Assembly: GCA_003222395.1 (NCBI GenBank)
Contig: QHWB01000062.1
Location: forward strand, 62,001-126,000
Origin: Acidobacteriota bacterium
GTDB taxonomy: Bacteria > Acidobacteriota > Vicinamibacteria > Vicinamibacterales > CAVVIG01
Length of the DNA: 64,000 bases
Reading direction: 5' to 3'
The notes beneath the pieces are model-generated. The model was given only the letters and a program-made list of their open reading frames with translations. It was not told the DNA's origin and made no database searches. Position numbers and translations under genes: made by a program. Below, one piece after another: positions 44,701 through 51,979 of this stretch. The number at the start of each line of letters is the position of its first letter. Position 1 is the stretch's first letter.

Positions 44701-44940
44701 CCGATACGTTCCGGGGCGCAGATCGACGATCGTGTAGCGTCCTTCGGCGTCGGTCACCACCGAGCGGGTCTTCTCGATGAGAACCGGGCTGGACGCTTCG
44801 ACCGTGACGCCTGGCAGCACGCCGCCGCTCGTGTCGCGGACGACGCCGGAGAATGCGCTCTGTGCGGATGCGGCGAGCGGCAGGAACAGGAACGACGCGA
44901 CGGCAACGACGAGTACGACCCGCAACCTTCCGGACATCAT
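41725..44940 (-). CDS. TonB-dependent receptor with internal 86-residue duplication
   Basis: 1071 aa from ATG 44940, preceded by GGGAGG; the ORF's earlier Met lies inside this ribosome site. A signal peptide (MMSGRLRVVLVVAVASFLFL, ASAQ) precedes the carboxypeptidase-regulatory-like domain (SGVVRDTSGGVLPGVTVEAS, DLRPGTYRMAFALTGFATVV), a plug (ALPTTRNMQTVGAPIPGVKL, QVVFQTSALPAEVAAGGVRV, NMIPKDGGNTFKGGGFFGG) and the barrel, ending AVLINF. In the barrel a segment from VFGGYYHRHFYNQEAQQNPL to NARLPRGAS occurs twice in tandem, 86 residues each, identical in protein, adding strands and loops to the barrel. Either a recent duplication or an assembly error. The substrate is unknown. Stem-loop terminator downstream. 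Confidence 0.93.
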   Translation of the reverse strand: MMSGRLRVVLVVAVASFLFLPLAASAQSAFSGVVRDTSGGVLPGVTVEASSPVLIEKTRSVVTDAEGRYTIVDLRPGTYRMAFALTGFATVVRDGIELPGNTTVPINVDLKVGSIEESVTVSGESPLVDVQNAQRTHVLERSVLDALPTTRNMQTVGAPIPGVKLSRPDVGGSQGMEQAYMRTHGADDRHTSMQVDGMIVNSSMGDGNIQAYNDDALAQQVVFQTSALPAEVAAGGVRVNMIPKDGGNTFKGGGFFGGTAHGWQSDNNDDALRARGFLYRNFVQHVQDFNFNMGGPIVRDKLWFFGTARHVSVDEGVANTYYKVPYETFKVGDPAIQGQFVRDVLARLTYQVTPKAKLSAYMERIWKHKDPELAPNVDPVTASDIRDWRHALYYVGQIKFTSTLTNRILYEAGYSTNLERLSQRYQPAIEEIAQHPFTPEWFSQVTHNNQTTTNVDGAAPGGSTGTYPDRKVLSTAVSYVTGSHAFKTGAQWSFGVDGNSQIRTGDIIQNYILNAAGVEVANSVTVYNTPTRYFEYVNGDVGVYAQDVWTMKRLTLSPGFRFDHFNAEIQAGCRAAGRFVGAFCRDRIPDMPNWNNVSPRFSAVYDLFGDSKTAVKGSVSKYMLPWAGGWAKRYDPFTTVNETRNWSDLNRDNIAEDNEIGPSGNANFGVSTGRAPASGLSREYNVETTVGVQHQLLPRLSVFGGYYHRHFYNQEAQQNPLLTLSDWNPFQVVNPIGNGETMTLFNLSAAKAGLYSKQLVDINSSINRTIYDGFEVSFNARLPRGASVFGGYYHRHFYNQEAQQNPLLTLSDWNPFQVVNPIGNGETMTLFNLSAAKAGLYSKQLVDINSSINRTIYDGFEVSFNARLPRGAHVFGGWSNDRLITISCDQYDPNKLRFCDQTGETFQQFGATSTPPFRNDFKLSANYPLPWDVDISGVFISFAGKGNSYTAQDPSLGVYWTVPASAFPNGQRTRAVVSAPILLAAGGQTQAPGFNLVAPNTKFEPRWNQLDLSVKRTFRFSRKEVQGQLAVFNVLNANTVLQEVQSFGSSLGQPQNVLQGRLMRLAVLINF
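42329..42841. repeat. Exact 258-nt tandem duplication within the TonB receptor gene
   Basis: Copy A 42329-42583 and copy B 42587-42841 are identical over 255 nt at an offset of 258 nt, keeping the frame (86 codons). Identity ends sharply at 42584 (G) versus 42842 (A). Short similarity at the outer edges (GCCGCCGAACAC) would allow unequal recombination or slipped synthesis. Confidence 0.95.
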
Positions 44941-45318
44941 GACTACCTCCCGCGACACGTAGTCACCCGTGGACGCAGACGCTCGACCGACGCTGAATGG
45001 AACGATCCGCCTCTGTTTTTCGCGGCCCCATCATGCCCAACGCATGGGCCGTTCGCAAGACAAGATGCTGCGTGGCGCTGATTCAGGTCAGAAAAGACCG
45101 CGCAAGATCCAAAGTTGGCGAGTCAGTCATCGAGGACTGCCAGCTAGAGCTGGCGCAGGCGCGCGGGATCGCCGATCGCGTCGGCACGACGCAATCGTGT
45201 CGGCGACGTTCGGGCAACATGAGGGGACCGAAGAAATTCTGGCCGCACTCGGTTTACCTGGGGTATAACTGCGCCCATCCAAGTGGCCAAACGGAATCCC
45301 GGATAATCAGCGACTCGG
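44941..45318. other. Divergent intergenic region, no gene seen
   Basis: 378 nt between the divergent TonB receptor and DUF1326 genes. The frames open here have no recognisable motifs, poor codon character and no ribosome sites. It must contain both promoters, but no confident -10/-35 pair is visible. Confidence 0.5.
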
Positions 45319-45951
45319 ATGGGAAACATGGCGACGCCTGCCTGGAACGTGAGCGGCCAATACTACGAAACTTGCAATTGCGACTTCGTCTGCCTCTGCG
45401 TCCCTGGCCAGCTGGCCGTGCGACCCACAAAAGGCGACTGCCAGTTCGCGATGGCGTTTCAGATCGAACGCGGGTCCTACGGCGCCGTCTCGCTTGACGG
45501 CCTCGGCTTCATAATCCTCGGTCTGTCGCCGGAGGAGATGGGCAAAGGCAACTGGTCGGTCGGCCTCGTCACGGACGCGCGCGCCACCGCCGAGCAGCGC
45601 GACGCGATGACGGCTATCGCCAGCGGCGCGGCCGGCGGCCCGATGGCTGCCCTGTCGGGCCTCATCGGGAAGTTCCTTGGCGTCGAATCGGCGCCGATCG
45701 TCTTCGATCGCCAGGGCGCGAAATGGTCCGTCAAGGCGTCGAATTTCGTCGACATGGCCGCCACGGGCGCCAAGGGCTTGAACCCCGATGCCGCCGAGTT
45801 GCGCCTCGAGAACACCGGGCATCCCGCCAATAATACGTTCACGCTCGCGCACGCATCCAAGAGTCACGTCCACGCGCTCGGCCTCGGTTGGGACGACGTA
45901 AGCGGGAAGAACAACGGTCAGTACGCACCCTTTTCCTGGAAGAGCGCTTAG
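45319..45951 (+). CDS. DUF1326 domain protein
   Basis: 210 aa (ATG 45319, or 45328 three codons later). The DUF1326 pattern is clear: WNVSGQYYETCNCDFVCLCV with its cysteine cluster (CNCDFVCLC), FAMAFQIERGSYGAVSLDGL, WSVGLVTDARATAEQRDAMT, SGAAGGPMAALSGLIGKFLG and a C-terminal ALGLGWDDVSGKNNGQYAPF. The family has no known enzyme activity; the N-terminal Cys group suggests metal or redox binding. It is followed 22 nt later by a DUF2182 membrane protein, a pairing seen widely, so the two probably form one functional unit. Confidence 0.93.
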   Translation: MGNMATPAWNVSGQYYETCNCDFVCLCVPGQLAVRPTKGDCQFAMAFQIERGSYGAVSLDGLGFIILGLSPEEMGKGNWSVGLVTDARATAEQRDAMTAIASGAAGGPMAALSGLIGKFLGVESAPIVFDRQGAKWSVKASNFVDMAATGAKGLNPDAAELRLENTGHPANNTFTLAHASKSHVHALGLGWDDVSGKNNGQYAPFSWKSA

Positions 45952-45973
45952 CGTCTCGACCGCGGCGTCCTTC

Positions 45974-46774
45974 GTGGCCTTCGTGAGTCCATCCCAAACC
46001 GCGGCCCTCTCCCGTCGCGATCGCGTCATCATCTCGAGCTGCCTCGTCCTCCTGACCGCGCTCGCGTGGATGTATCTGTTCCACCTCGATCACCAGATGT
46101 CGGCCGCGATGGAGCACGACCGGATGATGGCGGACATGGGCATGACGATGGACATGCAGTGGAACACGGCCGACATATTTTTCACGTTCGCGATGTGGGC
46201 GGTGATGATGGTTGGAATGATGATGGCATCGGCGGCACCAGTGATGCTCCTCTTCGCGGGGATGCAACGGGCGCGCGGCGCACGACGCACGCCGCCTGTT
46301 GTGTTCGCCTTCAGCGCGGGCTACCTGCTCGTCTGGACCGCGTTCAGCGCGTGCGCAGCGCTGGCGCAATGGGCGCTGCATCAGGCGGCGATGCTGTCAC
46401 CGGCGATGACGACGTCGAGCGCACGGCTCAGCAGCGCCATTCTGATTGCTTCCGGTGTCTATCAACTCACTCCGTTCAAGGGCGCGTGCCTGACGCACTG
46501 CCGAAGCCCGCTCGGATTCCTCATGTCCCGCTGGCGGGATGGAACGGGCGGCGCCATGCGCATGGGGATCGAGCACGGCACGTACTGCCTGGGCTGCTGC
46601 TGGGCGTTGATGTGCGTCCTCTTCGTCGTGGGCGTGATGAACCTCGTATGGGTGGCGGCGATGGCGATCTTCGTACTCGTGGAAAAAATCGGACCAGCAG
46701 GCGCGTTCGTCGCGCGAGTCGCGGGCGTCGCGATGATCGCGGTCGGTGCTCTCGTCTGGAGCGCACATCTCTAG
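45974..46774 (+). CDS. DUF2182 predicted metal-binding integral membrane protein
   Basis: 266 aa from GTG 45974; GTG 45983 is an alternative. At least six TM helices. The region after TM1 is rich in Met, His and Asp (HLDHQMSAAMEHDRMMADMG, MTMDMQWNTADIF), suited to copper or other soft-metal binding. AMWAVMMVGMMMASAAPVML is the diagnostic DUF2182 helix. Later marks are TPFKGACLTHCRSPLGFLMS with two Cys, GIEHGTYCLGCCWALMCVLF with a CxxCC, and MNLVWVAAMAIFVLVEKIGP. It lies 22 nt after the DUF1326 gene. I infer a metal-handling or redox pair; no experimental role is known to me. Confidence 0.92.
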   Translation: MAFVSPSQTAALSRRDRVIISSCLVLLTALAWMYLFHLDHQMSAAMEHDRMMADMGMTMDMQWNTADIFFTFAMWAVMMVGMMMASAAPVMLLFAGMQRARGARRTPPVVFAFSAGYLLVWTAFSACAALAQWALHQAAMLSPAMTTSSARLSSAILIASGVYQLTPFKGACLTHCRSPLGFLMSRWRDGTGGAMRMGIEHGTYCLGCCWALMCVLFVVGVMNLVWVAAMAIFVLVEKIGPAGAFVARVAGVAMIAVGALVWSAHL

Positions 46775-46857
46775 GTCGGGCTCCTGCAGTTTGGTGACCA
46801 GAGAAATGTTGAAGCGCAACTCACCATAACGTGCTCGTCTCTGAAAGGATCTGCCTC

Positions 46858-47424
46858 GTGAGAAGCACCATCGTTTTCGTCGCGGCACTCGCGGCAGGCG
46901 CCACGGCACAGACGCCACCAGCCAACACGCTGACAAACGGCGCCCGCATGCACTACGGGATGATTAAGGGCTACGTGACGCGCGCCGCTGCGAAGATGCC
47001 GGAGGAGCACTACGGGTTCCGGCCGACGCCGGAAGTTCGTACCTTTGCACAATTGATCGGCCACCTTGCCGATGCGAACTACAGGCTCTGCTCCGTGCTG
47101 GCCGGCCAGGATCCCGCTACGGACGCCGGTATCGAAAAGAACAAGCAGGCGAAGCCCGATCTGATCAATGCGCTCGGGGATTCGTTCGCGTATTGCGATC
47201 AGCAGTACGCCGCGATGACCGACGCGGCGGGCACGCCGATCGTCAAGTTCGACGCAGGCGGCGAAGGGTCGCGCGTGCCGATTCAAATGCCACGATTGAC
47301 GGTTCTCGCGTTTCACACGGGACATGCGTTCGAGCACTACGGAAACATCGTGACCTACATGCGGCTGAAGGGCGTGGTGCCTCCGTCATCCGAGCCGCCG
47401 TTCGGGACGTACAAGCCGAAATGA
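46858..47424 (+). CDS. Secreted DinB-like four-helix-bundle protein
   Basis: 188 aa from GTG 46858, with AAAGGA about 9 nt upstream. This start gives a signal peptide (RSTIVFVAALAAGATA, QTPP). The DinB fold is supported by MHYGMIKGYVTRAAAKMPEE, FRPTPEVRTFAQLIGHLADA, LINALGDSFAYCDQQYAAMT and TVLAFHTGHAFEHYGNIVTY MRLKG. Three histidines placed as the metal triad are visible (GHLAD, FHTGHAFEHYG). Cytosolic DinB/YfiT relatives are thiol-dependent transferases or hydrolases; the secreted acidobacterial type is uncharacterised. Nothing near it suggests a substrate. Confidence 0.9.
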   Translation: MRSTIVFVAALAAGATAQTPPANTLTNGARMHYGMIKGYVTRAAAKMPEEHYGFRPTPEVRTFAQLIGHLADANYRLCSVLAGQDPATDAGIEKNKQAKPDLINALGDSFAYCDQQYAAMTDAAGTPIVKFDAGGEGSRVPIQMPRLTVLAFHTGHAFEHYGNIVTYMRLKGVVPPSSEPPFGTYKPK

Positions 47425-47572
47425 GCTGTGTTCACGGTCCGAGTTGCGCCGGCTCGTTGCGGCCGCCCACTGACGGCAACGCGTCCGACGCTTGCGAACG
47501 GCAGGATCCATTTCATCGAGATGCCTGCGACCGAACATCGGCAAGAAATCCTGAATGGATAGGGGCCGCGCG

Positions 47573-47962
47573 ATGCCACCGATCAGCTTCAAGACCGTCG
47601 AATCGATCGGCCGCGCCTTGCCGGACGTCGATGTGACCACCGCCTGGGGTCAGCCCGCGCTCAAAGTACGCGGGAAGATGTTTGCCTGCATCGCGTCGCA
47701 CAGGTCCGCCGAGCCGAACACGCTGGTGGTGATGATCGATTTTGGCGACCGCGATGCGCTCCTGGAGGATGATCCTGGCACTTATTACCTGAAAGAACAC
47801 TACTTGAACTACCCATGTGTCCTCGTGCGACTGTCACGCGTTCGCGCCGACGCGCTGCGGGACCTGATCACCGGTGCGTACCGCTTCGTGAGCGCCAAGG
47901 GGCGCAGGAAGTCGGTCGGACGCAGTCGTCGTGGAGTCGCTCGGCAATCACGTAGCCGCTGA
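47573..47962 (+). CDS. MmcQ/YjbR family protein
   Basis: 129 aa from ATG 47573 (AGGGG 5 nt upstream); ATG 47555 would add six residues. The family pattern is present: FKTVESIGRALPDVDVTTAW, GQPALKVRGKMFACIASHRS, NTLVVMIDFGDRDALLEDDP, TYYLKEHYLNYPCVLVRLSR and LRDLITGAYRFVSAKGRRKS. This is the CyaY-like fold of YjbR, described as DNA-binding in annotation but of uncertain function. The very basic tail (RRKSVGRSRRGVARQSRSR) could contact nucleic acid. It converges on the GlcG gene with a 6-nt gap. Confidence 0.9.
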   Translation: MPPISFKTVESIGRALPDVDVTTAWGQPALKVRGKMFACIASHRSAEPNTLVVMIDFGDRDALLEDDPGTYYLKEHYLNYPCVLVRLSRVRADALRDLITGAYRFVSAKGRRKSVGRSRRGVARQSRSR

Positions 47963-47968
47963 CGTTCG

Positions 47969-48382
47969 TTACTTGAGTGCGTTCGCGCCGGCCTGACCGC
48001 ATTGGCCATCCTGCTGGCTGGTTCCGCCCGACACGCCGATCGCGCCGACAAGCTTGTCGTCGATGACGAGTGGGACACCGCCTTCGACCGGCACCGCATT
48101 CTTCAGCCCGAGAATCCGGAGGCCGTCTCCACCGGCGGCGAGCGTGTCCTGAAACGCTTTGGTCGGCCGCCTGAAGAGCGCCGCGGACCGCGCCTTCGCG
48201 ATTGCCACCGTCACGCTGCCGTTCTGCGTCCCATCCATCTTTTCAAAGTACACGAGATGGCCGGCCGAATCGACGACGGCGACCGCCATCATCCAATTGT
48301 TCTTGCGCGCTTCGGCGAGCGCAGGGCCGGCCGCCTTTTTCGCGCTGTCCAGGGTGATGACGCCGTACGGATTTGTCAGCAT
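47969..48382 (-). CDS. GlcG/HbpS family heme-binding-like protein
   Basis: 137 aa, full length for the family. It opens VITLDSAKKAAGPALAEARK, continues WMMAVAVVDSAGHLVYFEKM, DGTQNGSVTVAIAKARSAAL, FRRPTKAFQDTLAAGGDGLR and ends VPVEGGVPLVIDDKLVGAIG, VSGGTSQQDGQCGQAGANAL. The conserved GGxP and GAIGVSGG motifs define GlcG/HbpS proteins, some of which bind heme or corrinoid-like ligands, others linked to glycolate or diol metabolism. No signal peptide, so cytosolic. The neighbours give no pathway. Confidence 0.93.
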   Translation of the reverse strand: MLTNPYGVITLDSAKKAAGPALAEARKNNWMMAVAVVDSAGHLVYFEKMDGTQNGSVTVAIAKARSAALFRRPTKAFQDTLAAGGDGLRILGLKNAVPVEGGVPLVIDDKLVGAIGVSGGTSQQDGQCGQAGANALK

Positions 48383-48444
48383 TTATTCTCCATCTCCGAA
48401 CAGAACGCCGCCGCGCCGCGACGGATCGTGCTCGTATCGCTCAA

Positions 48445-49113
48445 CTACTTGACCCTCCGACGAATTCGCTTTGTCTCAGGAACCTTGTCGGTGGCCCACA
48501 GGCGAACCGTCAGATCGACGGCGCCCACTTTGATCACGTCGCCGTCGGTCAGCGCGACTTCCGCGTGCACCGGAGCGCGCCGGAGAAACGTGCCGTTGGT
48601 ACTTCCCAAATCCGCGAGTGTGACACGCCGACTCGCGCTGTCGACTCGAATGCTCGCGTGGCGGCGCGAGACGCCGGGCGCATCCAGCCACACACTGCAT
48701 CGCGGATCTCGTCCGATGACGTTGTCGCCTTCCGAGAGCTGGCACGTCTTCGAGCCCCAGGCAACCCAGCAGAACAGCGGCTCAACTGCGGCACGCGCCG
48801 ACTGGACGTCGACCGCAGTGCCGCAGAACGCATATCCAACGCCATGGACGGTTCGGATGAAGATCGGCTCTTGCGCGCTGTCACCGATCGCCCGCCGGAT
48901 TTCGCCGATCAGGATATTGAGATTCGCGTCCACCACGTAGGTGTCGGGCCAGATTCGTGCGTGCAGGTCAGCCTTTTCCACCACCTTCGGCCGGCTCTCG
49001 ATCAGCGTGCACAGCAGATCGAACGCCTTCGGCGACAAGTGGATTTCGCTCCCGCCCCGAACGAGCTGCCGTGTGTCCGAATCGATGGTGAACTGGCCGA
49101 ATCGCACTCTCAC
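48445..49113 (-). CDS. Winged-helix (ToxR/OmpR-type) DNA-binding protein with FHA domain
   Basis: 222 aa from GTG 49113 (GAGGGG upstream). Residues ~1-95 are a Trans_reg_C winged helix: VRFGQFTIDSDTRQLVRGGS, EIHLSPKAFDLLCTLIESRP, ANLNILIGEIRRAIGDSAQE, IFIRTVHGVGYAFCG. Residues ~115-200 are an FHA phosphothreonine-binding domain: SEGDNVIGRDPRCSVWLDAP, GVSRRHASIRVDSASRRVTL, ADLGSTNGTFLRRAPV, with the conserved GR, SxxH and NG residues. A DNA-binding domain joined directly to an FHA domain suggests a transcription factor controlled by threonine phosphorylation. It is divergent from, and 195 nt from, the FHA/PP2C/kinase operon, the obvious partner and target. Confidence 0.92.
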   Translation of the reverse strand: MRVRFGQFTIDSDTRQLVRGGSEIHLSPKAFDLLCTLIESRPKVVEKADLHARIWPDTYVVDANLNILIGEIRRAIGDSAQEPIFIRTVHGVGYAFCGTAVDVQSARAAVEPLFCWVAWGSKTCQLSEGDNVIGRDPRCSVWLDAPGVSRRHASIRVDSASRRVTLADLGSTNGTFLRRAPVHAEVALTDGDVIKVGAVDLTVRLWATDKVPETKRIRRRVK

Positions 49114-49308
49114 GGTGCCCCTCGCCGCGACGACCCTGCAGAATCCTTCGAGTTTCCTTAAGACTTGACGGCCTGCGCCAGGCGATAGTGGTCGGCGTCG
49201 AAAGCAGCGAGCCGGGCGGAACCGGCCGGTGCGACCATCCGTCAACAAATCTTACCCGGAGCGGTTCAGATCTTGGGTACCCATCTCCCACTGTCGCCAG
49301 GTCCCGCC

Positions 49309-50181
49309 ATGGTCTCGCACAAAACTGAGTCCGCTGCGGCGCCGTCGCGACGCCACGCCCGCGACATCATCGACGCGGTCGTCGCGAATATGCGGAAGAA
49401 TCTCGAGCGTCTCAAGTACTCGACGCTCGCACCCAGCCGCTACACCGTGTATCTTCATCCCTCCGAGTTCGAGCGGCTGGAACCGATCATCCCGATTCTT
49501 CAGGAACAGACGATCCGCGCGCTCGACGAAGAGCTCCGCCATCTCAACGCGGCGTCGCCAGTCCATCGATGGATGCGCCGGGTCGTGGGTGAATCAGAAC
49601 CGGAGATTCGCAATGCCGCCGCCGACTGGTACGTCGGATTCGTGGCGGATCCCGATGGTGAGCTGAGTGAAGGGGATCTTCTCGTCGACTCCGAGCTGGT
49701 CATGCCGGCGAGACCGGATCTCGGTCTCGGTGAGCAGACCCGCAAAATTACGACCGTTCAATCCGGCCAACGCGCGACAACGCTGGAACACACCATCAGC
49801 CGCGCAACGTCTTCATCGACGCCGAGAGTTCTGGGCCGTATCGAATATGACGACGGGTCCGGTCATCATTTCTACGACGTGACCAAGGACTCGTTCACAA
49901 TCGGACGGGGTGGCATCGCCTATCCCGTCGACATCCGCATCGCCTCGTCCGCCGACGTCTCTCGTGAGCATGCCCGCATCCGCAGGGATCCGGCGACCGA
50001 TCGGTTCTTCCTGATCGATCTGAGCTCGCTTGGAACCACGTTGAACGGCCGCCACGTTCCCAAGGGGTACGACGAGGTGGACGGTACCAAGCGAGAGAAC
50101 GGATCCGAGACGCTGCTGCCGGACATCGCGAAGATAGGACTCGCCGACACGGTGTTTCTCGACTTCCGGAAGCGCCGATGA
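49309..50181 (+). CDS. FhaA-like FHA-domain protein (first)
   Basis: 290 aa from ATG 49309. Residues ~15-130 resemble the DUF3662/FhaA N-terminal domain: DAVVANMRKNLERLKYSTLA, PSRYTVYLHPSEFERLEPII, PILQEQTIRALDEELRHL. A Ser/Thr-rich linker follows, with possible kinase target threonines (GEQTRKITTVQSGQRATTLE). Residues ~190-288 are an FHA domain: DSFTIGRGGIAYPVDIRIAS, SADVSREHARIRRDPATDRF, FLIDLSSLGTTLNGRHVPKG. GR, SREH and the N-G pair are present. In mycobacteria FhaA links kinase signals to the cell-wall machinery. It is the first gene of the operon and overlaps the next small ORF by ATGA. Confidence 0.9.
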   Translation: MVSHKTESAAAPSRRHARDIIDAVVANMRKNLERLKYSTLAPSRYTVYLHPSEFERLEPIIPILQEQTIRALDEELRHLNAASPVHRWMRRVVGESEPEIRNAAADWYVGFVADPDGELSEGDLLVDSELVMPARPDLGLGEQTRKITTVQSGQRATTLEHTISRATSSSTPRVLGRIEYDDGSGHHFYDVTKDSFTIGRGGIAYPVDIRIASSADVSREHARIRRDPATDRFFLIDLSSLGTTLNGRHVPKGYDEVDGTKRENGSETLLPDIAKIGLADTVFLDFRKRR

Positions 50182-50282
50182 TCGCCCTGCTGCTGTCGGT
50201 TCGGCTCCTCTTTCTCATGGCGTGCGGCGTTCTCGTGGCGCTGTACCTGTGGATCGGTTACCGTTCACGCAAGGCGGAGTGA
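50178..50282 (+). CDS. 34-residue single-TM peptide in the FHA/PP2C/kinase operon
   Basis: A short ORF whose ATG overlaps the FHA-gene stop (ATGA) and whose TGA overlaps a GTG of the next frame. It encodes MIALLLSVRLLFLMACGVLV, ALYLWIGYRSRKAE: one hydrophobic helix of about 24 residues with a basic C-terminal end, expected inside the cytoplasm. The double overlap at both ends matches the operon's usual coupling, the main argument that it is real. No family is recognised. It may be a small subunit or adaptor of the kinase or SEDS-PBP complex (inference). Confidence 0.6.
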   Translation: MIALLLSVRLLFLMACGVLVALYLWIGYRSRKAE

Positions 50283-50290
50283 ATCAGTCG

Positions 50291-51979
50291 ATGCGGATAG
50301 CGAGCGCGCTCAGAGCCGCGGCCGACACCAACCCGGGCCTGCAGCGGGACGTCAACGAAGATCGCGTCCACGTCGACGTGTCGAGAGGCCTGTTCGTGGT
50401 CATCGACGGCGTCGGCGGCCACGCGGCCGGCGGAAAGGCCGCCGACATCGCGCTGACAATGGTGCGGGCGCGGCTGGAACGGGAGACGGGGTCGGTGGTC
50501 GATCGGGTGCGGGAAGCCATCGCGATCGCGAACAACGAGATCCATCGCGCTGCCGGGCTGCGGCCGGAGTGGAATGGCATGGCGTGCGTCCTCACGGTCG
50601 TGGTCGTGGACGAGACGCGCGCGGTTGTCGGCCACGTCGGCGACACGCGGCTGTACAAGCTGCGGGACGATCGCATCGACAAAATCACCCGCGATCACTC
50701 GCCGGTTGGCGAGCGCGAAGATTCCAACGAGCTCTCCGAGCTCGAGGCGATGCACCACCCGCGGCGCAACGAGGTGTATCGCGACGTCGGTTCGGACCCC
50801 CACCAGCCGGACGATGCGGACTTCATCGACGTGCGCGAGATTCCGTTCGAGCCGGATGCCGCGTTGCTTCTCTGCAGCGACGGCCTCACCGACCTGATCG
50901 ACTCGTCTGCGGTGCACGACGTCATCGACCGCTTTGCGGGCCAGCCCGATCAGGTGGTGAAGGAATTGATCGATGCCGCGAATGCCGCCGGCGGTAAAGA
51001 CAACATCAGCGTCGTGTACGTGGAAGGGGAGCGATTTGCCTCCGGCGATGGCAGGCCGGATCGTGCGGCGGCGGAAATCACGCGACGGCTCGGCACGAAT
51101 TCCGCCGCCGACCGTCCCGCGGTTGTCGAGACGCGGCAACCGGAAAAAGCTGCGCGAGGGCAGCGGACGAGAGCACGACGGGCCGTCACGCTTGCGGCGA
51201 TCGCGTTACTTGCGGCTGTGATCGCAACGGCGATCGTTCGTCTCTGGCCGAACGGCGCGCTGTTCCAGCGACGAGCGAGCGCGCCGCCCGCGGCGCATGC
51301 GGGAACCATCACCGTCGGGCCTACGGAATCGATTACCGCGGCAGTGCAGCGCGCCGGTCAGGGATCGGTCGTGCTCGTCGAGCCAGGCGAATACCGCGAG
51401 ACGCTGACTCTGAAAGACAACGTCCGGGTTGTCAGCCGCGTTCCAAGAGCAGCGACCATTAGGCTTTCCGGCACCGCGTCGGAAGCCGACGCCGCGGTCG
51501 TTGCCGCTGGAGTCACAGGCGCGGAGCTCGCCGGCTTCCGGATCGTCGGCGACGCGGCGACGCCGCTGGGCACGGGTGTCCTCGTCAGAGGCTCCGACGT
51601 GTCCATCGTGGACATCGAGGTCACCGGCGCCGTGAACGCCGCGTTCGCCATCGACGGGCTGTCGCTCGCCACGATCCTCGCGAGCGACATCCACGACAAC
51701 CCCGGCGCCGCGCTGGCCATCCGTTCGGCGTCGGCGAGAATTGCGCACAATGTCTTCGTGCGGAATGGCATGTCGGAGCGCGTCCGCCGATCTTTCATCA
51801 TCGACGAAGGGGCCGACCCGCGCTTCTCCGGAAACATCTTCCATGGAGTCGGCCACGACGCGTTCGGCGATCTGAGCGACGGCTCGCGCGCCGCGTTGGG
51901 CCGCGACAACTGGTTCGCCGAGGCTCAGGATTCCCGATCCACATCGTCAACCACGCCGCGCGTCCGCCGGGGGCGATGA
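50291..51979 (+). CDS. PP2C-type phosphatase fused via one TM to a beta-helix domain
   Basis: 562 aa from ATG 50291 (AAGGCGGAG about 12 nt upstream); GTG 50279 is an alternative. Residues ~1-245 are a PPM/PP2C phosphatase with the metal-binding acids in DVNEDR and VVIDGVGGHAAGGKAAD, plus VVGHVGDTRLYKLRDDRIDK, LLLCSDGLTDLI and AAGGKDNISVVYV, all needed for activity. A cytosolic linker leads to one TM (299-318). Outside, residues ~340-550 form a right-handed parallel beta-helix (SVVLVEPGEYRETLTLKDNV, GVLVRGSDVSIVDIEVTGAV, ASDIHDNPGAALAIRSASAR), like NosD/pectin-lyase folds that bind glycans. It would reverse the kinase's phosphorylation; the outer part may sense wall polymer. It overlaps the kinase start by ATGA. 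Confidence 0.93.
   Translation: MRIASALRAAADTNPGLQRDVNEDRVHVDVSRGLFVVIDGVGGHAAGGKAADIALTMVRARLERETGSVVDRVREAIAIANNEIHRAAGLRPEWNGMACVLTVVVVDETRAVVGHVGDTRLYKLRDDRIDKITRDHSPVGEREDSNELSELEAMHHPRRNEVYRDVGSDPHQPDDADFIDVREIPFEPDAALLLCSDGLTDLIDSSAVHDVIDRFAGQPDQVVKELIDAANAAGGKDNISVVYVEGERFASGDGRPDRAAAEITRRLGTNSAADRPAVVETRQPEKAARGQRTRARRAVTLAAIALLAAVIATAIVRLWPNGALFQRRASAPPAAHAGTITVGPTESITAAVQRAGQGSVVLVEPGEYRETLTLKDNVRVVSRVPRAATIRLSGTASEADAAVVAAGVTGAELAGFRIVGDAATPLGTGVLVRGSDVSIVDIEVTGAVNAAFAIDGLSLATILASDIHDNPGAALAIRSASARIAHNVFVRNGMSERVRRSFIIDEGADPRFSGNIFHGVGHDAFGDLSDGSRAALGRDNWFAEAQDSRSTSSTTPRVRRGR

Noticed and set aside
44997-45497. 166-residue plus-strand open frame before and into the DUF1326 gene
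   Set aside because: It runs into the real gene in another frame, lacks motifs and a ribosome site, and is Arg/Cys-rich.
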